A stretch of 38,780 nucleotides of DNA from the NCBI GenBank assembly GCA_937901015.1, contig CALCGQ010000304.1:1-38780 (forward strand), given 5' to 3'. Source of the DNA: an uncultured Bacteroidota bacterium (lineage in GTDB: Bacteria; Bacteroidota; Bacteroidia; Bacteroidales; F082). Numbering within the stretch: the stretch's first letter is position 1; each line of letters begins with the position of its first letter. Position numbers and translations under genes: made by a program. Shown piece after piece: positions 7,880 to 15,551 of this stretch. The notes beneath the pieces were generated by a model. That model made no database searches. It saw only the letters and a list, made by a program, of their open reading frames with translations, and had not been told where the DNA came from.

Positions 7880-10816
7880 ATGAAAAAATATATTTTCCTT
7901 TTTATTTTATCATTAGCCACAACATTAGCTTTCTCTCAATGGACAAATGATCCACTAAATAATAGTGTTGTAAATAGCATGAGTGGCTCACAGGCGGTTC
8001 CACACATTGCTTATGATGCAGTAGGTAATTTTTATGTTGGTTTTTATTCCAATGATGCAGGGAATTATGATATCCGCCTTCAGTATTACAATTTTGCAGG
8101 CGTGGCCCAGTGGGCAACTAATGGTTTATTGGTGAGCAGTCATACTCAAAATAGCTGGATTACCGAATGGGATTTAAAAGTTGATAACACTGGAAATTGT
8201 GTAATGGCTTTCAATGATGTTCGCGATGGTAATGCAAATGTTTATGCGTATGCAATATCACCAACAGGGACATTTTTGTGGGGTGCAGATGGTATACAGT
8301 TGACCAGTGATTCTCAAGACGAGTTCGTTCCAAGTATATCAGTTACAGGTTCCAATAATGCAATTGTTGCATGGTCACGACCAACAGTGGCTGAAGCTGA
8401 AATCGTTATGCAGAAAATTACTCCTTCTGGCACATTGAGTTGGGGAAGTTCTGGCATTATCTACCAAACAGGCACACAAAGCTATACAGGCGCCCGTGTG
8501 TTGGGCATAACCGGCGACAACTATCTAATGGGATTTTATAAGGAAACAGGAAATTTCCCGGCTCTTACACGACATATTTATGTTCAGAAATTCGATGGTA
8601 CAGGAGCTGCACAATGGGGTAGCGATGTTCTGGCAAGTAATGCAAATGGTATCTCGGCATTCACAAACTTTACAATTGCTTCTGATGGCTCAGACGGAAT
8701 AGTACTTGCATGGATGGATGACCGCAATAGCGATAACAATATTAATGCATCTGTTCAAAGAGTGCTTAGCGATGGAAGTATTTCATGGCCATCCAATGGT
8801 ACATCTTGTATGACCTCAACTTCCAATAGCAATCAGAATCCACAGATACTTGGGGTTAACTCTAACAACGAAACCTTGGTTACCTGGAGTAAGAAAAATG
8901 GAAGTCAAAGCCAAACAGCAATTGCCGGACAAAAATTTTCAGCTGCAGGAGTGCGGCAATGGACAGCCGATGGTATTGAGTTTATTCCAATGAGTTCTGA
9001 TATCTCCGGTGTAATTGGAGGAAGTGTTTTTGATGGTACAGATGCACTTATAACTTATGAAGAATGGGTTTCTGGATCATCTGTAAATTCTCATGTTAAA
9101 GCTCTGGGAGTTGACGACGCTGGAACCATGCAATGGACACCCACAATAACTTTTATGGCTGGAAGATCAACTGAAAAGGTTCATTCAATAAGCTCAACAA
9201 TGTATAATGATATGCTTATTGTTGTTTGGGAAGAGGGAAGCTCATCGGATATATACATGCAAAATATTTATACCGATGGATCAATGGGTGACCCACCGAT
9301 TAGTACTGATGCCACATTAAGTGATTTAATGGTTAATGGTACAACAGTGGATGGATTTAGCCCAACACTATATAATTATAATGTACCTATTCCAACAGGC
9401 GATCCTCTTCCAATTACCGATGCAACAACAAATCATCCGCTTGCAACCAAGGTTATAACCCAAGCAATATCGGTTCCTGGCCAGTCAACAGTATTAATTA
9501 CCGCCGAAGATGGAACAACACAATTAACCTATGTTATTGATTTTTATGTGGCTGGCACTGATGCTACCTTAATTGATTTAACCGTTGGTGGAGTAACCAT
9601 TCCTGGGTTTGCTCCAGATGTGTTTTCTTATGATTATTCGGTTGCAACTGGCGACCCAATACCAGTTATTGGAGCAACCCCAACCGATCCACTGGCTACA
9701 ATGTCAATAAATCAGGCAACATCTTTGCCAGGAGCAGGAACCGTTGTTGTTACTTCAGAAGACGGTTTAACAACCAATACATACACTGTTAATTTCTTAT
9801 ATACTCCTGGAACCGATGCCACATTATCTGATTTACAGGTTGGAGGTGTAACAATCAACGGTTTCGATCCTAATGTATTGAGTTATACGTACGATGTTTT
9901 TTATCCAAGTCCTGCTCCTTATACTCTGGGTATTCCAACTGACCCTTTGGCAACAGTAGATGATACTCAATGCCTGTCGATTCCGGGTGATGCCATATTA
10001 GTGGTGACAGCTGAAGATGGCGTTACGGTATTAACATATACCGTTAGCTTTTCATATCTGGGATGGGATGCTACATTATCGGATCTCACAGTTGATGGAA
10101 CAACCATTCCTGGTTTTGATCCCAATGTAACAAACTACCAATTTTTAGTTCCTGATATTACCCCGATTCCTGTTGTTGAAGGAACAACAACTGACCCATT
10201 GGCGACATTAACCATAACTCAGGCAACTGAAATTCCAGGAGATGCAACATTGTACGTTCTGGCACAAGATGGTGTAACAGAGCTTACTTATACTGTACAT
10301 TTCTATACTTTGGCTAGTGATGCAACGCTATCGGATTTAACAGTTATGGGAATTACAATCGAAGGATTTGATCCTCTTGTAACTTATTATGAAGAAGATG
10401 TTCCTGAAGGTCAGCCAACTCCATTTATTGATGGAACGCCAAATGATCCGCTGGCAACAACTGATGTTACTCAGGCATCTAACGTTCCGGGTGAAGGAAT
10501 AATTCTTGTAACAGCTCAGGATGGTATAACACAAATGACCTATACAGTTAAGTTTAACCTGATCACGGGTGTAGTCGAAAACCCTCTTTCAAATATAACT
10601 TACTTTCCAAATCCCGTTGTGAACAATCTTCAGTTTTCAGGTGTCGAAAGTGTTGTGAAAATTGAAATTTACAATATTCTTGGGGAAGAGGTCTATACTG
10701 CTGAATATGGTTATGGTGACAAAATTGACGTATCTAATATTAAGCAAGGTGTTTATTTTGCCATAATAAGAGATGAATCTGGTAATTCGAATTCTGTAAA
10801 GTTTATTAAGAAATAA
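7880..10816 (+). CDS. Secreted beta-propeller plus cadherin-like repeat protein, T9SS cargo
   Basis: This is a large secreted or surface protein of unknown target. A signal peptide (to about residue 19, TLAFSQ) precedes an N-terminal region (about 20-460). That region has seven recurrences of a G-x-x-x-W-x-x-x-G motif (for example TGTFLWGADGIQ, SGTLSWGSSGII, AGVRQWTADGIE), which fits a seven-bladed beta-propeller. Five tandem cadherin-like beta-sandwich repeats of about 84 residues follow, beginning DATLSDL or DATLIDL at about 477, 561, 646, 730 and 814. The protein ends in a T9SS sorting domain (ITYFPNPVVNNLQFSG to the terminal VKFIKK). No catalytic motif is visible, so binding or adhesion is more likely than enzymatic activity. 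It is separated from the SusCD unit by a terminator and has its own -7 element. Its stop codon directly abuts the stop of the convergent gene at 10817. Confidence 0.92.
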   Translation: MKKYIFLFILSLATTLAFSQWTNDPLNNSVVNSMSGSQAVPHIAYDAVGNFYVGFYSNDAGNYDIRLQYYNFAGVAQWATNGLLVSSHTQNSWITEWDLKVDNTGNCVMAFNDVRDGNANVYAYAISPTGTFLWGADGIQLTSDSQDEFVPSISVTGSNNAIVAWSRPTVAEAEIVMQKITPSGTLSWGSSGIIYQTGTQSYTGARVLGITGDNYLMGFYKETGNFPALTRHIYVQKFDGTGAAQWGSDVLASNANGISAFTNFTIASDGSDGIVLAWMDDRNSDNNINASVQRVLSDGSISWPSNGTSCMTSTSNSNQNPQILGVNSNNETLVTWSKKNGSQSQTAIAGQKFSAAGVRQWTADGIEFIPMSSDISGVIGGSVFDGTDALITYEEWVSGSSVNSHVKALGVDDAGTMQWTPTITFMAGRSTEKVHSISSTMYNDMLIVVWEEGSSSDIYMQNIYTDGSMGDPPISTDATLSDLMVNGTTVDGFSPTLYNYNVPIPTGDPLPITDATTNHPLATKVITQAISVPGQSTVLITAEDGTTQLTYVIDFYVAGTDATLIDLTVGGVTIPGFAPDVFSYDYSVATGDPIPVIGATPTDPLATMSINQATSLPGAGTVVVTSEDGLTTNTYTVNFLYTPGTDATLSDLQVGGVTINGFDPNVLSYTYDVFYPSPAPYTLGIPTDPLATVDDTQCLSIPGDAILVVTAEDGVTVLTYTVSFSYLGWDATLSDLTVDGTTIPGFDPNVTNYQFLVPDITPIPVVEGTTTDPLATLTITQATEIPGDATLYVLAQDGVTELTYTVHFYTLASDATLSDLTVMGITIEGFDPLVTYYEEDVPEGQPTPFIDGTPNDPLATTDVTQASNVPGEGIILVTAQDGITQMTYTVKFNLITGVVENPLSNITYFPNPVVNNLQFSGVESVVKIEIYNILGEEVYTAEYGYGDKIDVSNIKQGVYFAIIRDESGNSNSVKFIKK
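9308..10560 (+). repeat. Five tandem ~252-bp coding repeats (cadherin-like domains)
   Basis: Repeat units start at 9308, 9560, 9815, 10067 and 10319, each opening with a GAT codon of a DAT(L)xDL motif. Each contains a conserved DPLAT segment, an IPG turn, an (E/Q)DG turn and a final TYTV-F strand. The period is 84-85 codons. The DNA of the copies has diverged, so the array looks old rather than freshly expanded. Confidence 0.8.
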
Positions 10817-11008
10817 CTATACCTCCAATTTTGGGTTAGAGGCAAGAAGTTTAAGACAGTCGGGGCATAAGCATGTTTCATACTTCTTGTTAATAGAATC
10901 TTGTATTATTGATGGTACAACTACTTCAAAACACCAGCATTTACCTGATTTACTACATGTAAAATCTTTACCGCACCTTGGGCATTTTTCGTCTTCAATA
11001 AGTTTCAT
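10817..11008 (-). CDS. Small cysteine-rich CWC-family protein
   Basis: This 63-residue protein has Cys pairs in CPRCGKDFTC near the N-terminus, the family signature CWCF, and a C-terminal CLCPDCL. It matches the cysteine-rich CWC family, a presumed zinc- or metal-binding group of unknown role. Its ATG follows the folB stop with a one-base gap (TAG-T-ATG), so it is probably translated by coupling in the gltX-folB-CWC operon. The stop abuts the stop of the convergent secreted-protein gene, leaving no room for a terminator between them. Confidence 0.85.
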   Translation of the reverse strand: MKLIEDEKCPRCGKDFTCSKSGKCWCFEVVVPSIIQDSINKKYETCLCPDCLKLLASNPKLEV

Positions 11009-11009
11009 A

Positions 11010-11360
11010 CTAGAAGTTTAGTGTTACGCTTACAAAATCCATTTTTCCTCCTAGAGGTGGATTCATTTTGCGTATTTTCAGTTTAGCTGACTCAACTTGA
11101 GGAAAAGTAGTCTTCACGCTGTTCAGGATTCTATTACCAACATGTTCCAATAACTTGGAGGTAATTTCCATTTCTTTTTTTACAAGAAGAAAAGCCTCCT
11201 GATAGTTAACCGTATCATAAAGATTATCCGATTCTTGTGCTTTTGTAGTGTCAACTGTTAAAAACAAATCAACATTGAATTTAGTACCAATCAACTGTTC
11301 TTCTTTAAAACAGCCGTGATAGGCAAAAAATTCCATCCCTTCTATTGAAATTATCGACAT
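11010..11360 (-). CDS. folB: Dihydroneopterin aldolase
   Basis: FolB cleaves 7,8-dihydroneopterin to 6-hydroxymethyl-7,8-dihydropterin and glycolaldehyde in folate synthesis. The 116-residue length is standard. The N-terminal segment FFAYHGCFKEEQLIG carries the substrate-binding Glu (E21 region). NLYDTVNYQ supplies the conserved Tyr. K98 in IRKMNPPLGG matches the catalytic Lys of the family. The enzyme is cytoplasmic. The gene lies 34 bp downstream of gltX and one base before the CWC gene, in one apparent operon. No other folate gene is in view. Confidence 0.93.
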   Translation of the reverse strand: MSIISIEGMEFFAYHGCFKEEQLIGTKFNVDLFLTVDTTKAQESDNLYDTVNYQEAFLLVKKEMEITSKLLEHVGNRILNSVKTTFPQVESAKLKIRKMNPPLGGKMDFVSVTLNF

Positions 11361-11394
11361 GCTAGATAGTTTTTAGTTTCTGATGGTTTACTTT

Positions 11395-12924
11395 CTATTC
11401 TTTTCTTCCTATTTCGTGAAGTCCCTGATCAATTCTTTCAAGGGTTTCTTCTTCGCCAAGAAGCTCAATAATATCAAACAGGTGTGGCCCTTTTAATGCG
11501 CCCACAATCACTAATCTGAATGCATTCATGATCATTCCCATGCCGTAACCCTTATCTTCAATCCATTGCTTAACAACCTTTTCTGTATTTTCTGAAGTAA
11601 AGTCTGGTATTCCGGAGATAACCCCTTTAAGCTCCTCCATCTGATCATAGGAATCAGCTTTCCACCTCTTTTTTACAGCTTTTTCATCATATGTCTCCGG
11701 TCTTACAAAGAAGAAATCCAACTGTCCCCATAGATCCTTTACAAAATTAGCTCTGTCTTTAACCATAGACACCGCATTAACAAGTTGCTCAATTTCAACA
11801 AAGTATCCGTTTTCAATGGCTATGGGCATAAGCAAATTAGCAAGTACTTCATCATCTTCTTTAACCAGATACTGATGGTTATACCATGCTGCTTTAACAG
11901 GGTCGAACTTGGCTCCAGATTTGCCCACTCTTTCCAATGAAAAAGCTTCGGTTAATTCTTCCAGTGAGAATATCTCTCTCTCATCACCCGGATTCCAACC
12001 CAACATTGCAAGCATATTTACAAAGGCTCCTGGAAAATATCCATCTTCTCTAAAACCAGAAGAAATACCTCCTGTTTTTGGATCTGTCCATTGCAATGGA
12101 AACACTGGAAATCCCAATCTATCACCATCACGTTTACTCAATTTACCATTTCCATCAGGTTTTAATAAAAGAGGAAGATGTGCAAATTCTGGTTTTTCCC
12201 AACCAAAAGCATCATATAGTAATACATGTAATGGTAAAGAAGGTAGCCATTCCTCACCTCTTATCACATGACTGATTTTCATAAGATGATCATCAACAAT
12301 ATTTGCAAGATGATAGGTAGGCATTCCATCGGATTTGAACAGGATTTTATCATCAAGAACACTGGTATTAACCTCAACTTTGCCTCTAATAATATCATTC
12401 ATGATAACGGTTTCATCCTCGGGCATACGGAATCTGATTACAAACGGTGATCCTTCGTCAATAAGCTTATTAGTCTCTTCTGCTCCAAGAGTTATTGAAT
12501 TACGAAGTCGTTTTCTTTCTTCATAGTTATAAATGAATGTTTTCTTTTCCGATTCATACTGAATGCGAACAGCGCCTAGTTCTTCTGGGGTATCAAAAGC
12601 ATAATAAGCATGTCCTTTTTCTAATAGCTCCTCGGTAAAACTCTTATAAAGTTCTTTTCTGTCAGACTGTTTATAAGGTCCGTAATCACCACCAACAGTT
12701 ACACCTTCATCGAATGTTAATCCACACCAATTAAATGCATCAACTATATATTGTTCTGCCCCCGGTACAAATCTTGTTTGATCTGTATCTTCAATTCGAA
12801 GTATAAAACTACCTCCGTGTTTCTTAGCAAATAAATAGTTGTATAGTGCTGTTCTAACACCTCCGATATGCAATGGTCCTGTTGGACTGGGTGCAAACCT
12901 TACCCTTATATTACTGTTAGTCAT
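11395..12924 (-). CDS. gltX: Glutamyl-tRNA synthetase
   Basis: This class I aminoacyl-tRNA synthetase charges tRNA-Glu. The HIGH-type ATP motif is in [20 protein letters not shown] (residues about 12-31), and the KMSKS-type motif is KLSKR at 261-265. The early segment [10 protein letters not shown] is typical of GluRS. The length of 509 residues is normal for Bacteroidota enzymes. The start [14 protein letters not shown] is firm because the family begins there. A TATATTTG element lies 20 bp upstream on this strand. The gene diverges from the H-NOX operon and leads folB and the CWC gene. Confidence 0.97.
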   Translation of the reverse strand: MTNSNIRVRFAPSPTGPLHIGGVRTALYNYLFAKKHGGSFILRIEDTDQTRFVPGAEQYIVDAFNWCGLTFDEGVTVGGDYGPYKQSDRKELYKSFTEELLEKGHAYYAFDTPEELGAVRIQYESEKKTFIYNYEERKRLRNSITLGAEETNKLIDEGSPFVIRFRMPEDETVIMNDIIRGKVEVNTSVLDDKILFKSDGMPTYHLANIVDDHLMKISHVIRGEEWLPSLPLHVLLYDAFGWEKPEFAHLPLLLKPDGNGKLSKRDGDRLGFPVFPLQWTDPKTGGISSGFREDGYFPGAFVNMLAMLGWNPGDEREIFSLEELTEAFSLERVGKSGAKFDPVKAAWYNHQYLVKEDDEVLANLLMPIAIENGYFVEIEQLVNAVSMVKDRANFVKDLWGQLDFFFVRPETYDEKAVKKRWKADSYDQMEELKGVISGIPDFTSENTEKVVKQWIEDKGYGMGMIMNAFRLVIVGALKGPHLFDIIELLGEEETLERIDQGLHEIGRKE

Positions 12925-12943
12925 TATAAAATTTTTATGCCCG

Positions 12944-12951
12944 CAAATATA
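12944..12951 (-). promoter_or_regulatory. -7 element (TATATTTG) for gltX
   Basis: Read on the minus strand this is TATATTTG, a full match to TAnnTTTG, 20 bp before the gltX ATG. No clear TTG is seen at the -33 spacing. It is back to back with a similar element serving the H-NOX operon. Confidence 0.45.
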
Positions 12952-13032
12952 GTTAAGTTTAGTGCAGCTGATAAATGCATATTAGTAGATTAGCCAAAAT
13001 AATGATGATTTTACTTTATGATGATATATTAC

Positions 13033-13040
13033 TATATTTG
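13033..13040 (+). promoter_or_regulatory. -7 element (TATATTTG) for the H-NOX operon
   Basis: TATATTTG matches the Bacteroidota -7 consensus, 32 bp before the H-NOX start codon. The -33 region has only weak T-rich similarity (TTTTA), so the site rests mainly on the -7 box. Confidence 0.45.
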
Positions 13041-13072
13041 ATCCTAAGTAATAATTAACAATAAGTTACCAT

Positions 13073-13615
13073 ATGAAAGGTGTTATATTTACAGAATATA
13101 TTGAGTTTGTTGAAAATAGTTTTGGTTTTGACCTTGCCCAAGAAATGGTTGAGTCTTCGAATTTGACAAATGAGGGAGTCTTCACAAGTGTTGGAACATA
13201 TGATTCTTCGGAGCTTGTGGCGATGGTTGTAAATCTATCAAAACTGGTAGATATAGGGATATCGGAATTGCTAATAGCATATGGAGAACACTTATTTGGC
13301 CGATTTGCAGAACTATACCCACATTTTTTCATTGAGGACATTACGATTTACGATTTTATAAATAAAATTGATAACTACATCCATGTTGAAGTAAAGAAAC
13401 TTTATCCAGATGCCGAACTCCCCAAGGTTACAACTACATATATTGACAATGACAGGATAGAAATTATTTACTCCTCAAGAAGAAAGTTCGGAGATTTCGC
13501 ACATGGTTTGTTATTGGGAGCAGTTTCGTTTTTTAAAGAAAACATAGAGATCTCAAAACAAATAATAGAAGAAGATGGTTCAGAAGTGAAGTTTATTCTT
13601 ATTAGAAAAGCCTAA
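13073..13615 (+). CDS. H-NOX heme nitric-oxide-binding sensor protein
   Basis: This is a soluble heme sensor of the H-NOX (HNOB) family, which binds NO and controls a partner enzyme. The 180-residue length is typical of stand-alone H-NOX proteins. The proximal heme ligand is H104 in NYIHVEVKKLYPDAELP. The heme-propionate YxSxR motif is Y133-S135-R137 in IYSSRRKF, with the usual 29-residue spacing from the His. The position equivalent to the distal Tyr of O2-binding H-NOX proteins (Tyr140 in the Thermoanaerobacter protein) appears to be F142, which predicts NO rather than O2 selectivity. It is the first gene of an operon with a histidine kinase 4 bp downstream, the classic H-NOX/kinase pairing. 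Confidence 0.92.
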   Translation: MKGVIFTEYIEFVENSFGFDLAQEMVESSNLTNEGVFTSVGTYDSSELVAMVVNLSKLVDIGISELLIAYGEHLFGRFAELYPHFFIEDITIYDFINKIDNYIHVEVKKLYPDAELPKVTTTYIDNDRIEIIYSSRRKFGDFAHGLLLGAVSFFKENIEISKQIIEEDGSEVKFILIRKA

Positions 13616-13619
13616 TGTT

Positions 13620-14993
13620 TTGACAGATCAAAACAAATATGACCAACTTCAAAGGGCTTTTAATAGAGAACGAAAATCTCGAAAAGAGGCCGAAAGAATC
13701 ATTGAGCAAAAGGCTCTTGAGTTATATTATGCTAATAAGGATCTAAAAGAGATAAACAAAACTCTGGAAAACAGAATTATAGAGCGAACCAAAGATATTG
13801 AACGATCCAAACAAGAGCTAATAAAAGCTAAAGTTATTGCTGAACAGGCCACGAGAGCCAAATCTGAGTTTTTATCAAATATGACACATGAACTTCGAAC
13901 ACCACTTAATGGAGTTATTGGACTTTCTGAAATCGTACTTAATGAAGATTTGAGTAAAAATGTGAAAGATATGCTTGAAAACATAAAATTTTCAGCAAAT
14001 CATCTAAGTGGCGTAATTAATGAAATTTTAGATTTTTCAAAAATTGAAGCAGGCAAAACAACATTTGAAGAAATAGAATTCAATCTTCCAGAGCTTATCA
14101 ATAGTTCGTACAATAACCTTACGATGTCAGCGAAAAGCAAAGGTCTCGAATTGCTTCTTAATTATGATAAAAAAATACCTAATACAATAAAAGGAGATCC
14201 TGTTAAGCTGAATCAAATACTTAATAATATTGTAGGTAATGCATTAAAGTTTACTGATAATGGGTTTGTTAAGCTTTCCTGTCTGTTAAAAGAACATAAT
14301 AAATCAACAGGAAAAGTTATTATTTCGTTTACTATTGAAGATACTGGTATTGGCATAAAGAAAGAAAACCTTGATGGTGTATTTAAAAGCTTCATCCAAA
14401 GCGACAATTCAGTGTCGAGAAAATATGGTGGTACCGGACTTGGGTTAACTATTACCAGAAATTTCATTGAGTTACAAGGGGGAAAATTGGAAGTTAGCAG
14501 TGAATACGGAATGGGTTCAACTTTTTATTTTGCATTACCCTTTAAATATGTGAGTCATGAAAGCAAAGTGAGCATTAGTGTTAATCCTTTTGAGAATAAA
14601 ACCATTGATGCTACTATTCTTGTGGTAGATGATGTTGCCATTAACCAACTTGTCGTTTCAAAGATTCTTAGTAAGTGGAATGCCGTAGTTGATATTGCTT
14701 CAAGCGGTAAGGAAGCGCTCTATCTGCTTGGTAAAAAAACATATGATTTAGTTCTTATGGATGTACAAATGCCTGAAATGAGCGGAATTGAAGCAACCAA
14801 CATAATCAGAAATGATAAAAAATTTGAACATATTTCAGATATCCCAATTATAGCATTTACAGCTAATGCATTTGATGATTCACAAAGACATGTTATAGAA
14901 TCAGGAATGAATGCTTTTGTTTCGAAACCTGTTAAACCTGAAAAGCTTTATGAAGAAATAACTAAAATTATGGAAGCTACTAATCGAAAATAA
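13620..14993 (+). CDS. H-NOX-associated hybrid histidine kinase
   Basis: This cytoplasmic hybrid kinase probably has its autophosphorylation controlled by the adjacent H-NOX protein. The N-terminus (about 5-75) is a charged coiled coil (REKRSRKEAERIIEQ-like) with no membrane helices or separate sensor domain. A HisKA domain follows with the H-box MTHELRTPLNG (H90), then a HATPase domain with its N-box (NNIVGNALKFT) and the G-boxes EDTGIGI and GGTGLGL. The C-terminal receiver domain (about 330-450) has phospho-acceptor D381 in VLMDVQMPEMSG. The only usable start is TTG at 13620: the nearby ATG at 13615 runs into a stop after two codons, and no in-frame ATG occurs before the H-box. No output domain is present, so phosphate must pass to another protein encoded elsewhere. 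Confidence 0.93.
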   Translation: MTDQNKYDQLQRAFNRERKSRKEAERIIEQKALELYYANKDLKEINKTLENRIIERTKDIERSKQELIKAKVIAEQATRAKSEFLSNMTHELRTPLNGVIGLSEIVLNEDLSKNVKDMLENIKFSANHLSGVINEILDFSKIEAGKTTFEEIEFNLPELINSSYNNLTMSAKSKGLELLLNYDKKIPNTIKGDPVKLNQILNNIVGNALKFTDNGFVKLSCLLKEHNKSTGKVIISFTIEDTGIGIKKENLDGVFKSFIQSDNSVSRKYGGTGLGLTITRNFIELQGGKLEVSSEYGMGSTFYFALPFKYVSHESKVSISVNPFENKTIDATILVVDDVAINQLVVSKILSKWNAVVDIASSGKEALYLLGKKTYDLVLMDVQMPEMSGIEATNIIRNDKKFEHISDIPIIAFTANAFDDSQRHVIESGMNAFVSKPVKPEKLYEEITKIMEATNRK

Positions 14994-14995
14994 TA

Positions 14996-15448
14996 ATGCT
15001 TGAAAATATATCACATAGCGAATTAAATAGTCTTTTTTCTAAATATGCAAATTCGAGTTCTGAACCATTTTTTGTAATTAACTCCAGTTATGAAGTTGTT
15101 TTTGCCAATATGGCAATGGAAAATTATGTCCAAAAGACTATGAAAGAAATGCAGAACTCCTATTTTGGTAATGTTCTTGGGTGCACATACATTGAAAAAG
15201 GTCAAAATGATTGTGGAAATAATTATTATTGTGGCATCTGCAATTTGCGCAATTCTTTCGCCGAATGTTTTAAAACAAAGTCCTCAGAAATATATCAGAC
15301 CGTGGTTCGTGATTTTTTATTAAAAGATGAAAAGATTCTAAAGCAAATACATATTAAGACATACTTTGTAGAAATAGTAGATCGTCCTCATATTGCAGTT
15401 TCAATAATAAAACCGACTAATGATTTTGATTCTGTGAGTATTTATTGA
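14996..15448 (+). CDS. PAS-like protein with a cysteine cluster
   Basis: This 150-residue cytoplasmic protein begins 2 bp after the hybrid kinase stop and is surely part of the H-NOX operon. The fold looks PAS-like: SSEPFFVINSSYEVVFANMAM resembles a first PAS strand-helix, and the C-terminal IHIKTYFVEIVDRPHIAVS resembles the last PAS strands. Five Cys fall in one insert (C63, C73, C79, C82 and C91, pattern C-x9-C-x5-C-x2-C-x8-C). A similar Cys-containing PAS variant occurs in other bacterial sensor proteins, but I do not know a proven ligand. A metal, iron-sulfur or thiol redox/NO sensing site is a reasonable inference. No catalytic domain is present. Confidence 0.8.
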   Translation: MLENISHSELNSLFSKYANSSSEPFFVINSSYEVVFANMAMENYVQKTMKEMQNSYFGNVLGCTYIEKGQNDCGNNYYCGICNLRNSFAECFKTKSSEIYQTVVRDFLLKDEKILKQIHIKTYFVEIVDRPHIAVSIIKPTNDFDSVSIY

Positions 15449-15471
15449 GCATTAAATATAACCCTTAGATA

Positions 15472-15501
15472 TTGACAGCCAATATATTTTGTATAGATTT
15501 G
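15472..15501 (+). promoter_or_regulatory. Promoter for the S9 peptidase gene (TTG-N19-TAGATTTG)
   Basis: TTG at 15472-15474 and TAGATTTG at 15494-15501 are 19 bp apart, a near-ideal match to the Bacteroidota primary-sigma promoter. Transcription would start near 15507, about 45 bp before the ATG at 15552. This is the best-supported promoter in the window and separates the peptidase from the H-NOX operon. Confidence 0.65.
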
Positions 15502-15551
15502 TAACAGAATCGCAATATCATTAATTTATTATTTACCATAAACATATAATC

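Noticed and set aside
9308-10560. Recent tandem expansion or CRISPR-like array
   Set aside because: The repeats are in-frame protein domains of 84-85 codons with diverged DNA and no spacer-repeat pattern.
11909-12271. 120-codon + strand frame inside gltX
   Set aside because: It is the complement of a clear GluRS core, including the KLSKR region, and has no export, domain or start features of its own.
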